From Daucus carota subsp. sativus (taxonomy: Eukaryota; Streptophyta; Magnoliopsida; Apiales; Apiaceae): a stretch of 64,000 nt of DNA. A program made the position numbers and the translations under genes. Shown here piece by piece: positions 39,746-52,429 of this stretch; position 1 is the stretch's first letter, and each line of letters begins with the position of its first letter. The notes beneath the pieces are model-generated. The model did not search any database. It saw only the letters and a list, made by a program, of their open reading frames with translations, and was not told the origin of the DNA. The stretch covers positions 35,326,610 through 35,390,609 of the forward strand of contig NC_030382.2 in the NCBI RefSeq assembly GCF_001625215.2. The letters are read 5' to 3'.

Positions 39746-41185
39746 GGCAAAGGCATAGAAATTTACTCTAATTAAAACCCGGGACTTGTAAACTTGCACT
39801 ATCAAATGGCAGGAGCTGGAAAATTTATGAATTTTTACTTTAGATGACAGAGGATAGTGCAGAGTCATCTGAGAAACTATCCAAACTCGATGTCAACTTT
39901 ATTAAAATATCATGCCCCCAGGCCCCGATGTACCTGTGGAAAATTTCATGTTATAAGAAAGGTAAGGGCGGGAGGCTCAGTTGTACAAATCAGGCTATTA
40001 GCCGGTATCAAGTAGCTTGTATGTATTTACTAGTTCAGGATCAGTCTAAGCTCAGCTCTTCTTGCTTAGTCTTCCTTTTTGAGGGTGGTAATTATCTAGG
40101 TGCCATGTTATCATTCAGAGTTGTTATATATCAGCCTTTACTTCTGTTACTTCATTTTCTAATACTTGTAAAAGTTTCTAATAATTACTAGGTAAATCCT
40201 ACAGAAAATATTTCTTTGTACTATAGTTGTTTTCGTATAAGAAGAAATCAGTTATTTCTACTGTAGGCAATTTCTTTAAGGAAGAATCTTTGTAGAATTT
40301 CTTTCCAGGACAAAGAGCAATAGTGGGGGTTCTCAGCATTACTTATTATGAAGAAGAAAAGCACAATAATCCATTGTTGAATGTGTCAAAGAAAGCTGAA
40401 ATAGGTACTCTGTATGTTCAGTTGGAGGTACATTGTCTTCTTGAAGCAAACACTTTATTCCTCGTCGAGGCAAGGGCTTTACGTCTTACCTCCTCAACCC
40501 TACTTTTCGTTGATGTAGTATTTTGGTTCAATTTGGTTTTAAGTACATTTTCCTTTGTTGTTATGAAAGTAGAGAAATGTTAAGAAAGTATATAATGCCT
40601 GGATTCAAACACTGTTTCAAACCACCAATTTCCACAGCTTGAATCTTCTCTAAACAAAATTCCATTATAATGCCAAGCTGCATTTAGAAGTTTCAAGCAA
40701 TATCAGATACGGAAAAAAGTTTGAACTGCCTTAATAACCATCTTTTGGGTTCTCCCAGTAGGATTCAGTGACACTTACTCGTCGGAATATGTTTCCTTCT
40801 GACATATCACAGAGAGGCATGAGAGACGGGACTCTTTAGCATGTGATGAGCGACTATGTTTACAGATCATTTAACAAAAATAAGATTAACCCTATCGAGT
40901 TCTTCAAAGAAAGTTCTGCAATCCTAACAACTAAGTACAGATATATGATCAGGACTCCGGGCCTGAGTTCTACCATCCAGGGACATGTAATTACTACATT
41001 CTTTCTTATCACATTGCTGCATTAACATATATTTTAAATGAGTCTTTTTTGTTTCATCAAATTCGCAATATACAATCCCCAAGTGGATAAAAATAAAATA
41101 GACTATACTTTTGGTTCATTATTATATAATTAAATTTCGTAAGCTAGATAATACAATTTGTGGTAAGTGTAAATCAATCATCAAT
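39746..41185. other. 3' flank of the acidic protein gene
   Basis: Probable 3' UTR and spacer. Frames at 39,844-40,191 and 40,323-40,583 are open but show no domain; the first (MTEDSAESSEKLSKLD) resembles the acidic gene's style and could be an alternative last exon. Confidence 0.35.
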
Positions 41186-42733
41186 ATACTTATATAAAGG
41201 AGAAGCGAGGGGCGGGTAGGTGGCGCCTCTTATATCGCTCTGTTCTATTTTTCTAATTTTCTGGAATTTTTGGATGAAAAATATCAAAAATTAGAACTAT
41301 CGTTTTTAGTTTCGGATATATTAGAAGCAAGTTTCAGAATCTGATTTTGTTTCAGTTATTTATGGAATATAGTAGCTTGAAAGTTTTAATCTGATTTTGT
41401 TTCTATATTTTTTGTTTCAGTTATTTATGGAATATATTAGCTTGAAAGTTTTAATCTGATTTTGTTTCTATATTTCAGAATCTGATTTTGTTTCAGTTAT
41501 TTATGGAATATAGTAGCTTGAAAGTTTTAATCTGATTTTGTTTCTATATAAAGGAGAAGCGAGGGGCATGTAGGTGGCGCCTCTCACATCGCTCCGTTCG
41601 ATTTTTCTGATTTTCTGGAATTTTTGGATGAAAAATATCAAAAATTAGAACTACCTTTTTTAGTTCCGGATATATTATTAGAACTACCTTTTTTAGTTTC
41701 GGATATATTTTAAGCAAATTTCAGAATATTATTTTGTTTCAGATTATTTAAGGAATATAGCAGTCTGAAAGTTTTAATCTGATTTTGTTTCAGATTATTT
41801 AATTATGGAAAAAAGTAGCACACAAGTGTCTCCGCACCTATAAATACCCCTATAGGTTGTAGGGTTTTGGATCATCTAAACACAACCTATTCTCTTTCAA
41901 TACCACAACCCTACCTCTCTCTGGTGATAGTTCTCTTGCTCGATTTCTAATTCGATAGTGTGGTTCTTCTGCAACGATAAGTGAAGACTGTTTATATGGT
42001 ATTAAAAAAATAAAGGTTGTTGCAAGCAAAGTTAGTTATAGACCGCTATGTGGAGTCGACAATCCAAACACGGGAGAAGAATATAGTCTTGACATGATAT
42101 TGATGGATGATATCAATAAATTAACTATTAGTGATGTATGTTTGTTGGTTATTCTTTTATAATATTTGCTTTGTTCATCGGACATGTTTGTTGTTGTTAA
42201 TTTTTATATGATTTACTTTGTACACAGAAAAAAATTATTCATGCATTATCTGTTTGCTCCGTTCAAGCAACTTTTAAGTGAAGACTATTCATCCGATATT
42301 AAAAAATAAAGGTTGTTACAAGTAAGAGTAGTTATAGACCGCTATCTCATGGATTTAAGTTAGATGTTTTTGTGCACAATCAATTCAAAAAAACTGGAGG
42401 AATGTGACAATGTAAGAATATGATTACTTTTCAAAAAAAAAAAAAAACACAAATAGAATTAAGATTCGTCGTGCTTTAAATTGTTAATTACGTGTAGAAA
42501 TTTATTTTCATTTTTTCAGCATGAATTATCGTCCAATTTTGTAATTTTATATATTAGTATTGGTATTACATCAAGATTTATAAAATAAAATTTATTTTAC
42601 CTACAAATATTAATTTTTAATGATTAATATACTTTTTATAGACAGCCACAAAATTATTGCATTCTACAAATATTAATATTGAATCATTAATATAATTTTT
42701 ACAGGCCGCCGCAACGCGCGGTTTCTCAACTAG
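41186..42733 (+). mobile_element. Non-autonomous Helitron with duplicated 5' head
   Basis: The right end has a GC-rich hairpin-like stretch (CCGCCGCAACGCGCGG) about ten bases before CTAG (42,730-42,733), followed by T, the typical Helitron 3' terminus. The left head TATATAAAGGAGAAGCGAGG followed by TAGGTGGCGCCTCT occurs at 41,191 and again at 41,545; the second is preceded by TC, the Helitron 5' signature. Between the heads are about three repeats of a 60-70 bp unit (TTTATGGAATATAGTAGCTTG). It carries an RPA-like fragment. Confidence 0.6.
42013..42150 (+). pseudogene. RPA1-like (OB-fold) fragment inside the Helitron
   Basis: The frame reads KVVASKVSYRPLCGVDNPNT then GEEYSLDMILMDDINK, resembling the first OB fold of Helitron-encoded replication protein A homologues (..NPxTGExYSLDMxLxD..). 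A second, partly overlapping version of the same start lies at about 42,276-42,375. Neither is a complete gene. Confidence 0.45.
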
Positions 42734-43987
42734 TTCATTAGATACTGGAATTTTTAATAGTCTGCCACAGGCTTTTTTAAAGTAATTACTTCAAATACCT
42801 TCGAAATTACAAGAAATTCTAAATTCCTCAGAACTTATTATTTCATCATTTGGTTATATAGAAACAAACAAAGTTCTAATAATACATTCTTCATATTAAG
42901 ATAATTTTAAACTTGTGCCACTTATCTACAAAAATTTAATTGCATTCAGAACTGAGGCCACTTATGATATTCTAATGCATATTTAAGTTTTAACCCTCAC
43001 AGTTGCTTTATAAGTTTTGAGACTTGTAAATCAAGAATCACTTTACAAAGACAAGGGGTCAATTAATTCTTTATGTTGATGGATTAGAGTAAACAATGCA
43101 AAACCTGATAGATTCATCATAATCAAGAATAAGAATCACTTGCTTAGTAAAAAAGAATATAAGAATCACTTGAAAAGGAGTAGATAACCGAAAGTGTGAG
43201 TGTTGTGGCATTATGTGGATGAGTAACTAGCAGTTGGTTGATAACATAATAAGGATAACAAAAAGGAAAGTAATATAAAGCAAAGTAATTTGAGGTGCTT
43301 TACATTGCAAATTTATTTCAGGCAAGTTTGAATTTTGTGTTCACTAACGTAAGAAAGAGGAAAATAAATCTCTGCAAATATAAAAGAATTTGATGTTCAA
43401 GATACCACAAGTGAGCATAATCATTTATTGTATATAGTGATATATTACAGTGTAAAGTGTGTACATGCTCATCATCAGTTGTATAACTGTGTCTGTGTAT
43501 ATGCCTTGAATCGAAAACACGAGATTTTCCAACTGATGATTGAAAACTTGAAAGTCACTTATCTTGATGCTCTCAATCCAGATGCTGCAGACTAGGGATT
43601 TCCGTGAAGTTCCTTTCTCCTTTTTTAATCTTGGCGTAAAATAGACTGCGGGAGTTAATAACTTGTCAGCTCAAGATCAAAAATGAAGAATCCTGTATAA
43701 CATCTTTCTAACATACACCAGTATGTTCAAATGTAGATTGCTCTGAAGATTGAAACTTGGTAGCAGAAAAACTGGAAAGTGCTGCACAGAGTATGATCTT
43801 TTGTCATTTTTGCATTTAAAAGTTACAAGCAATTTGAGATCTGTTCCCCCTCAAGTAACTATAACTCAAGTGCCAAGATAACATATTCACAAGAAACACC
43901 CACAAAAGCACAAAAATAGCAATCCTACGCTATGGCACTTAGCAGAGAGAAACCCTCTCGAACCAATGATAAGGTTCACAGAACATT
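42734..43987. other. Spacer and 3' UTR of the DIVARICATA-like gene
   Basis: No ORF is supported. The last few hundred bases before 43,988 are probably the 3' UTR of the minus-strand MYB gene. Confidence 0.35.
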
Positions 43988-45287
43988 TTAACCGTGACGA
44001 TATTGCAGCCCTGATTGCACCTGGAAAACCATATCTTGAGACCCCAAGTAAGATTCATAATCACTTTCTGTCTGAAAATTATGATCCTCCACTTTGACTC
44101 CATGTGAGTTTAACCTGTAAGAAGACATGAACATTCTTTCATTTGTGGGGTTAAAAGCCATGGCTGCTGCTCCATTGTTTGGTTGGTTCCACTGGTAAGG
44201 TGTTCCAGGCATCTGAGTGGAATTCTCGTGCTGACAAAGCGGCTTATATGGGTCCATCAATGGTCTTTTGTTATCTGGCGACAGACTTTGATTGCCATTG
44301 AGATTGACCATTGTTATATCATGAATACTTGCTCTTCTTTTATCTTTCCCACCCGAGTGTTGCCTGATGAAGTACTTCTGAGCATGGCTAGCAACCTGTG
44401 TTGGTGTTCTACTAATCACATAGTTACGCGAAATATTTCTCCAGTCCCCTTTCCCATACTTCTTAAGCCCCAAAAGAAACAGCCTGTGAAGTTTTAATAT
44501 AAGCTTATATGTCAATATAAAGCTTAACATGTAAACTAGTGAATTAAATGCTCAACCAAAAAGAAACAATGTTGTGAAATGATCTTATATGATTGTGGTT
44601 TGTAATAATGTAATGGCGTCAAACTTTATAAATCTTATGCAACCATTTCATGAAAAAACCCCAAGATTCACAAGTAATTCTTCGAAACGGCCAAAAGTTT
44701 AGGAATTTGAAACTATAAAGAGCCAAAATTATCCTTATTTCTTGGCAATATGAGCTCTCAAAAGGACAACATTATCCATTAGGCATTCACATATTTGATA
44801 TATATAGATTCATGATCAATCTATCTACCAAATTTACACTATAAGACAATGAAACTCAAATCAAGACTTACTTATGCTCTTCTTCCGTCCATGGGACACC
44901 CTTCTTCCTTTCTTGATCAGACAGTTTATTCCCGGAAGATCTATTTCCATTAGCACCAAATGAAGCCTTGAATCCATCGAAACCAAGAGTACTATTTCCC
45001 CATTCTAATGTAAAAGTAGATTGACTATAACCAGGAATCGGAAACAACCCTGCTTCAATACTACTCACATCATCTTCCAGTACTTTATATTGTCTATTTA
45101 CATCAGCCACAGTTTTCCCCGGAACCATAGCTGCAACTTTCTGCCATCTGTCCGGAGTATCCTTATCGAACTTAGCCAGAGCATTCTCAAACAACTTGTT
45201 CTCTTCCGCTGTCCATCTAGTGCTTTTACTTTCTTCAAGTAACCAACTTGAGCTTGATAAGTAGGAAAATGGTGACAAAACCTCCAT
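43988..45287 (-). CDS. DIVARICATA-type MYB/SANT transcription factor
   Basis: Exons are 45287-44872 and 44483-43988, joining in frame to 303 residues. The first SANT-like domain (residues 23-73) reads [19 protein letters not shown] and [18 protein letters not shown]. The second (131-180) reads [31 protein letters not shown] and SHAQKYF (171-177). One RADIALIS-like domain plus one SHAQKYF MYB domain is the DIVARICATA architecture, known for control of flower symmetry and other development. It should be nuclear and bind I-box-like (TATCC) sites; the target role is inferred. An upstream in-frame Met (45302) adds MLRIG; the inner Met matches the family start MEVLSP. The C-terminus is Asn/Gln-rich. 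Confidence 0.93.
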
Positions 45288-46174
45288 GCCAATCCTCAGC
45301 AAATATCGAATTTTATATATATCACGAAAAAACTAAGCTTTTTCACTATTAATGCATAAATTCACAGTACAATATCAAAATATCAAGTGGCATTTTGTAA
45401 GGAATCAGTATATTTTTTTCTACAGTCATCCTCTCACAATGAGGAATCTAAAAAGAACCCAACTTTCCAAAATATCAAACTAACATTTCCCAGAATAAAA
45501 TATAACAAAACTATTATTTTCAAGAAAGTAACTACCCCAGATAATATTATATCTCTAAACACTCTAAGAAACAATCAAGTGATCAAGCCCACTAAACTTT
45601 TCTGGGTATTTAACTAGAATAAATAATTATCAAAACCCTCAAATTGTAGCTCGAAATATGAACAAGAAAGTTTCCAAATTTGAGCTGAAGATAGCTTGAA
45701 ATGAGAAAAGGGACACATTTTTTGCTTATCTGAGCTTCAAATATGTAAAGTTCTTACCAATTTAGAATAGTGCAGAATACAAAAAGCCCAAGTGATACAC
45801 TATCTTTGTGCAATATTTAAGTGTGTGCAGAATGCATACACTAAAAGCTGCAAATAGAAATAAGCCTCCAAGTGAGAATATGATGAAATGTGAGGGATAC
45901 AGCGGGGAAATGGAAGCTTTTTTTTTTTTTTCCTTTTCCAGTGATGAAGGAAGAGAGAACGCAAAACTATAGGGTTGAAGCAATGAATCTAATATTTGTA
46001 AATATATTATTAAAGGGAGTGAGAGAGGGTGGAGGGGTGGTGTGTTGTGATTGGATGCCATGTTGCTTTGGGGACCCTGCAACTACGAAAATTACAGGGT
46101 AATTCTTTCCGGAGCGACAACATATCAGCTTAAATGCTTATAAAAATAACAAAAAGACATGTAAGCTTAAATCA
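45288..46174. other. Upstream region of the DIVARICATA-like gene
   Basis: This holds the promoter and probable 5' UTR (minus strand). A pyrimidine/purine-rich run lies at 45,918-45,935. No gene is recognised. Confidence 0.35.
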
Positions 46175-46411
46175 AGAGTTGATTGCATATTGTAACCTAT
46201 TATTTTTGTTCAAAAAAATTTTTTTATCATAATTATGAATAATCTAAATCGCATCTCATTATTTCAGCTTGTTAATCAGTTTGCAGCTCTTTCATTAATT
46301 ATCCATAAATTCGTACCGTTAACGTTAAAAATAGAGGACCAGTTCAACAATAAAGCAACATAAGCGATCGCTTAGACCCCCAACACGAACAAGGACCCCA
46401 AAATCTTTAAA

Positions 46412-46473
<62 letters not shown>

Positions 46474-46860
46474 CATATATATATTCAACATTTTTTTATG
46501 TAATTTTGTATATATTTATATAAAAATTTATATAATTTCAAAATATATATAGACATTATTATATAGAAATTGTTGAAAATTTATATATATATATACATAG
46601 ATATAAAGGGATTTAAAAAATTTGGGACTCTGGTATGTTTGGGGGTCCTAAGCGACCACATATTTTGCTTTACTCTTAAACCGATCTCGTTTTTTAACGT
46701 TGACGACATGAATATATGAATATTTAACAAAGGGATGCAAATTGATTTAATGGTCTAAACTAACAAGGTGTGATTTCAATTAATCATACTTATGATATAA
46801 AATCAATTTTGAATTAAAGTAGTGGAGTGCAATATGCTGTTACATAATTATCTTATTTTG
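46175..46860. mobile_element. Decayed TIR element split by a second element
   Basis: The outer left end (GTTGATTGCATATTGTAACC ... AATCATAATT-like) and the inverted right end near 46,730-46,850 share about 120 imperfect bases. An inner inverted repeat (46,350-46,680) has the ends GCGATCGCTTAGACCCCCAA and, inverted, GTCGCTTAGGACCCCCAA. This suggests one element inserted in another. Confidence 0.5.
46415..46469. repeat. AT microsatellite
   Basis: About 27 AT units lie inside the inner element described at 46,350-46,680. Confidence 0.95.
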
Positions 46861-47008
46861 CTATAATTTTTGTTGGGGAAATAAATCATTGGAGTGCCTC
46901 TTTTTACATATTATCTTTGCGTCCTTATCATCCCATTAAATTTAATTCCACTTGATAATGCTATTGAATTTACATCTATAAGTTTCAATTAATTATTACG
47001 TGTTTGGT

Positions 47009-47269
47009 CCTTCCCAGTTGTTTACAAATGACATGAGCACGAAGATTAAGATAATGTATAAAGTAGTGGGAAAATAAGGAAAAATGAGGAAAGCGTTGCG
47101 CTTGATCGATATTTAATGTATAAAGTGAGTGTAGTGAAGAAAAAATAGTGGATGTAATTAATTTTTGTGTTATGAAATTTTATTATTTTCAATACATTTT
47201 GAAATATAAAAAATTGGATGAAACATCCTAAAAATTGTAAACGAAATGATTAAAACAGAAGAAGTATAT
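47009..47269. mobile_element. Degenerate Stowaway-like MITE
   Basis: It shares GTTTACAAATGA, 'ATGTATAAAGTAGTGGGA' and 'TTTGAAATAT' blocks with the 31,540 MITE. The ends are decayed (TTCCCAGTTGTTTAC / GTAAACGAAATG). Confidence 0.45.
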
Positions 47270-47689
47270 GTTAGTCGGAATCTGAATTGAATACCTCGTA
47301 GTTCACGCACATATACAAATAATTCAGAAAATACAACTTCAAAATTGCACTTTCCCAGCTTGTATGAGCCAAGTTACACGCAAACACGCGTACGAACATA
47401 TATATATTTCACGCAGAACCATCTTATATAAGGTCCTGTGGACCGTGATAAATAATTTGACTCTACATTAAAATCTTATTAACTATTTTAATATTAGTCA
47501 TACGTATACATAAAATTTGATTCCAATATATAATAATAATCATTCATGTTTCATGCAAATAATTTAACACGTACAATGTGAGCAAAAAATTGATTCTTAA
47601 ATTTTGTTCTACTATATAACCATTTTGAACGAATATGGTTATATAGTAGAATCAGTTTTTATGTATTAATTAATTTTCAACAGTTCTTG

Positions 47690-47995
47690 GCACAAAAACT
47701 GTTTTTGGAGAAAGCAGGCATCCCCATGTTTTTGAAGAATGCTGATTTTCAAATTTTGAGAAAAGTTGTGACAAATTTCAATATCAAATTTTATCCTGTG
47801 CGCAACCAAAGAGTAGCGGCTGCGGGTTCCTACGTTAAAAAAAAAAAATCACTATCAATTTCTTTTATATTATAACTCAAAATATGTAAATAAATAATTA
47901 TCAAACAGTTACAAGATATCCACAACAACAATAACATATTTTTATCCGTACATTTATCAAAACAATTTTGAATAACACTTTTAAATAAAGGTTAC
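47690..47995. mobile_element. Degenerate relative of the 9.5-kb Harbinger MITE
   Basis: It shares AAAACTGTTTTTGGAGAAAG, CCCCATGTTTTTG and CAAACAGTTA blocks in the same order as the 9,509-9,869 element, but the ends are worn. Confidence 0.4.
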
Positions 47996-48651
47996 CTTGC
48001 CGCCAACGATATATTTAAAATTAGAGGCCATCTTACCACAAACAATACCTTTAAATTAGTTCTAGATCAAATTATTAATATCCCTCACTTTGAGATTTTC
48101 TATTGTTATGTTTATATCACTATTACAAAAATCTAAAAGGAGATCCTACAGAGGAATTGATATAAATTTTAGAGATATATTTAATTAGGATTTTTAATAA
48201 AGAATCATAAAATTTAGTGGTATTCAGCCCGAATTTATAAATTGTATTAGAATATCGGGTATTCAGTTAAGATTTTAAATTATCTTATAAATTTTGTGGT
48301 ATTTAATCAGGATTTTAAATTATACTTAAAAATATGATAGTATTCAATTGCGATCATTGAAAATCCATTATAATATGAAGGTCTTCTAATACGGATGAAT
48401 ATTTTTGGAGTTTATAAAATGCTGAATTTCGTAATATTGTACTATTTATATTTTATATTTTTTGTAATCTCGCAGTAATTCATGAAATTTTAAAGTATTG
48501 TCCTTAAACTCCATCAATTTTTGTTTGTATTTAGATTTTTAATATTATGTTGGAGTTTGTATTCTAAACTTTGAATATTATAATTTAGTTACTTCCTTTT
48601 TAATTTCAAGAAATCTTATAATTTTTCAATTTTAAAACATTAAAATCTAAG
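47996..48651. other. AT-rich spacer
   Basis: No gene or element is recognised. It holds several degenerate copies of a 'tattcagccagattttaaat' type phrase near 48,220-48,370. Confidence 0.3.
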
Positions 48652-48660
48652 TAAAAAAAA

Positions 48661-49575
48661 AAATAGATTTTTTTGTCACCGAACTTATTATATTTTTAGA
48701 AACTTGTCACTCAACTAATTTTTTTTTTCTTTTTAGTCACTGATGTTAGGTTCGGAATTTTTTTAGCCACTAAAATTAGGTTCGGATTTGATTATTACCA
48801 TTATATTAATTCTTTGTAGTATTATTAAAATATAGTGATAACCTGTAATATTTTGATAATCAGATATATGTGTATCTTTGTATATAGTACTTTTATGTAC
48901 CCAAGATCGTTTATCTTCGGTGATAAGAGTTAAACACGCATTTTACGGTTTCTAAAAGTAACTCTCATAAATTATTTTATTTTTTCTTTCGAATAAAAGT
49001 TTAGTGTTTGAATTTTTATACGCAAAAAGAAATTCTCATAAATCATCGAAGATTAAGTTTTCCTCTCTATTTATTTATCTTTATCTTGAAAATTATAATA
49101 AGATAAAGTTATTAAAAATTATGAGGATAAATTTAAGAGAGATCTTAGGCTGAACTAGGTGATTGAAACTTTAATAGTGAATGATGAAGCATCATATCAC
49201 TCTATTAGACTTTATTTTATCATGGAGAGCATAAATTATTTGAAGTCATTGATTCCATACCGATGATTTGATGAATTTCTAGAATTCTAATTACGAATTT
49301 TCCTGATTTTAATATTATATAACCTCATTTTATGTTATTATTGCTATATACAAAGATATAAACATACATCATATTATCAAAAAATTATATACTATCACTA
49401 TGTATTAATGATGCTACAAAAAATTATCACAATGCTAATAATCATATCCGAACCTAAGTTAGTGACTAAAAACAAATCCGAACCTAACATCAGTGACTAA
49501 AAAGAAAAAAAATTTAGTTGAGTGGCAAGTTTCTAAAAACATAATAAGTTCGGTGACAAAAAAATCTATTTTCCC
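48661..49575. mobile_element. MULE-type element with 130-bp TIRs
   Basis: The left end (ATAGATTTTTTTGTCACCGA, AACTTGTCACTCAACTAA, CACTGATGTTAGGTTCGG) is repeated inverted at the right end with only a few differences over about 130 bp. The flanks carry a 9-bp direct repeat TAAAAAAAA (48,652-48,660 and 49,576-49,584), the Mutator duplication size, although A-richness weakens this. The interior is non-coding. Confidence 0.75.
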
Positions 49576-49584
49576 TAAAAAAAA

Positions 49585-51206
49585 TCAAAGAGTTAAATGG
49601 ATCTGCATATTCGGTCCGTGATCCGTACGGATCTGGATATGGACTGGCCTATATAAAATCCAATTCCGATTCGAATCCGATAAAATAAATGGATATAGAT
49701 ATGGACTGAGCTGATCTAATCCGATCCGAATGCGATGAATTGACAGACCTGCCTCCAATCAATTAAATCATATTTTAAGTACGTCTAGTTGCGGGGAAAA
49801 AAAAATCACGGGCATGTATGTATTAGTGGACCCTATTTAAAGTAAAATTCTAATTTTGTTAAAACATTTGGTTAAATCTGGAAGTAGTACATTACTACAA
49901 AAGGTAAAGCATCTTTAGTTTGACATGAATCGTGCTTGACTTGGCAGTTGGTGATTCATGATTGCACCTGTATTATACACTATTTAAGACCTGCATTGTT
50001 CTTTAGAAAAAAACATACCTGTATTGTTTTAATATTTTCAAAAAATTTTGGAATTTCATAATAATTAAAACAAATCTATACTAAATAATAATAATACAAT
50101 ATATGTACTTTTTATTACTCGTTTTATCACATTCATAAAAAATTTGAAGACAAATTAATATTAACCGTTAGATATAATTTTAAAATTTTCTACAATTGTC
50201 TGAGTTTCATTTTTTCACCAACAACATATTTTATTTCATTTTTCAAAATATTAATTTTAAATATATAAATAAATATAAAATCTAGATAATTATGTCATAT
50301 CATTTAAAATTATAAAAATATTTAAAACTAATATGTGATTTATTCGAGCTGTAAGCTAGTATGTTTCATTTTGGTAATGTGACAAGTATAATAGATTTTG
50401 GATACTTATTTTCAAATATACCAACTTCTCTGCAATTAAATTACAAAAATACACCTTCACCTTCTCATATTATCCGGCGATGAAATACATGTGTAGTGCA
50501 TAATATCCTGTAGATACAATCAGCGCAAAGAAAAGTCCGTTACTAAATTATTTTTTGTTGATTTTGTTTAAGTGATTTGAAAAAACTAGAAGTCAAACTC
50601 AAACCTGACAAATTTTTCCTGCATCAGTACTGTTTTTAAACCATGTTTCATTCTATAATATTAAACTCATACCGTAAGATTCAAAGAACCCTTAAATATA
50701 TGTAAATTTTGTCCCATCTTAAGTATACACGTAACTTTGGGACAGTTTGGGCAAATTGAAAAAAAATGAAGTCGATTAGAAGTGAGAAATAAATTAGTTA
50801 ATTAACTGTTTGTAAAAAAAGTAGAAACTCTAACAGACAAGATAACATTGTCAAATTCTTAAAAAACTTCTACTAATTTACACAAAACAGTCGAGAAAAG
50901 TAGAAGTGTTTGTGGAGCGGCACATCTTTAAATTCGTTACAAATATTTGGTGATTAGATCATTGATGAAGCAGTATGAAGATTAGAGTTTAGAGTTTGAT
51001 ATGGTGTTTATGTACTGATATCGTCTATCATGTGTTGATTAGTTTTTGAGTAATTAACCGTCAGGCTATTGGTACATTGTAACCATAGCAGTTGGTTTGA
51101 TCAGCATTGTTTACCATCACGGATTTTGTGTTTTCCATGTACTTATCATGAAATCATAAACTTGTTCTGGCGCATGAGTGTTGGTTTCATTTAACATCAT
51201 ATTTGA
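49585..51206. other. AT-rich spacer
   Basis: No gene is recognised. 'GATCCG..ATCCGAT' repeats near 49,610-49,740 suggest a low-copy simple repeat. Confidence 0.3.
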
Positions 51207-51330
51207 GGCGGAGTCCATTTGCAAGCTATCAACTTCCGAAAAGCGTTCAAATCATTTAATTGGCGGAGGGCGGAGTCCATTTGCAAGCTATCAACTTCCG
51301 AAAAGCGTTCAAATCATTTAATTGGCGGAG
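51207..51330. repeat. 62-bp tandem duplication
   Basis: Two apparently identical units, each starting GGCGGAGTCCATTTGCAAGC, lie at 51,207-51,268 and 51,269-51,330. Confidence 0.9.
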
Positions 51331-51724
51331 GACTTTACGTCATACGTAAGTCCCATGTAACAAAATCATGGACGAAGGTAAGTCCCATGTGAATGTGAAT
51401 AAGACCATGGGCTATGGTATTACGTCTATATTGTATCACACACTATTTTATTTATTGTGCATTAAGTTGGGGGTTTTCACGGAAATAGTTTCTCTACTTT
51501 AAGGGTAGGGGCAGGACTGCGTACATTATACCCTTCTCAGACCTTGCTTTAAGCGGGAATACTTAGTACGTATGGTAGTCAAGAAAAATAGAAGTCGAAC
51601 TCTTTAAAAATATTTTTAATTATTTATACAAACAGGTCAAGAGAATTAACTGCTGGTTAATAACAAACAAGCGCTTTGTTCTCATATTACATGTCACACA
51701 AACTTTTAAAAGACGTATTAAATA

Positions 51725-52005
51725 CTCCCTCCGTTTCATAATACATGTCCACTTTTGAACAAATTACACATATTAAGAAAATCTAACTTTTGTAGAAAAT
51801 TTTCATTTATTGTTATATTTATTGCGTTGACCAAATATAATATGTGGGATATATTTGATTTAGAAAATATAAGTTAGTAAGATGTGGTATAAACCTTATC
51901 TTGGAAATATAAATATTGACTACACTCCTTTGAAAGTTGAAATGGACAAGTAATTTAAAATAATATTCCTCTCAATAGTGGATATCTAATATGAAACAGA
52001 GGGAG
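51725..52005. mobile_element. Stowaway-like MITE
   Basis: The ends CTCCCTCCGTTTCATAATAC and, inverted, CTCCCTCTGTTTCATATTAG are flanked by TA. It is 281 bp and belongs to a different subfamily from copies A and B. Confidence 0.85.
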
Positions 52006-52028
52006 TATTAGAAAATTTAACGCATTTT

Positions 52029-52355
52029 AAGTAAAATTACGCTCCAACAATGTCCTAGTGGTGCCTCAAAACACTAAGACATCTAACAGATGCCTTATTT
52101 TTGAGGCACAATCATGCATGCCCTAAACCATTTCTATCAATAAAATATTAGCTTACTCATATTCCAACACACCTCTCTTCTCTTTCCATTTCACTTCCTT
52201 CCAACAATAATTCAAATATACTATTATTTAAATAATAAGGCACAATAATAAAGCATATTGTTGGAGTTGTTATATTAAAATGATGTCCTAAATCACTAAG
52301 ACATAATTTTTTTATTATATATATAGGACACTTGTTAGAACATTGTTGGATTTGC
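52029..52355. mobile_element. Degenerate Harbinger-like MITE
   Basis: It contains CTCCAACAATGTCCTAGTGG and, inverted, TCCAACAATGTTCTAACAAG near the ends, with CACTAAGACAT blocks also found in the 60,059-60,430 element. The terminal GAGCAAGTCC is lost on the left. Confidence 0.45.
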
Positions 52356-52429
52356 TATTAGATACTAAACATTTTAGCCATAATATATTTTAAATCTCCA
52401 TTTCTCATCAAATCTTGGTTTCACCATGG

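Noticed and set aside
44183..44497. 104-codon plus-strand frame
   Set aside because: Antisense shadow of the DIVARICATA-like exon 2.
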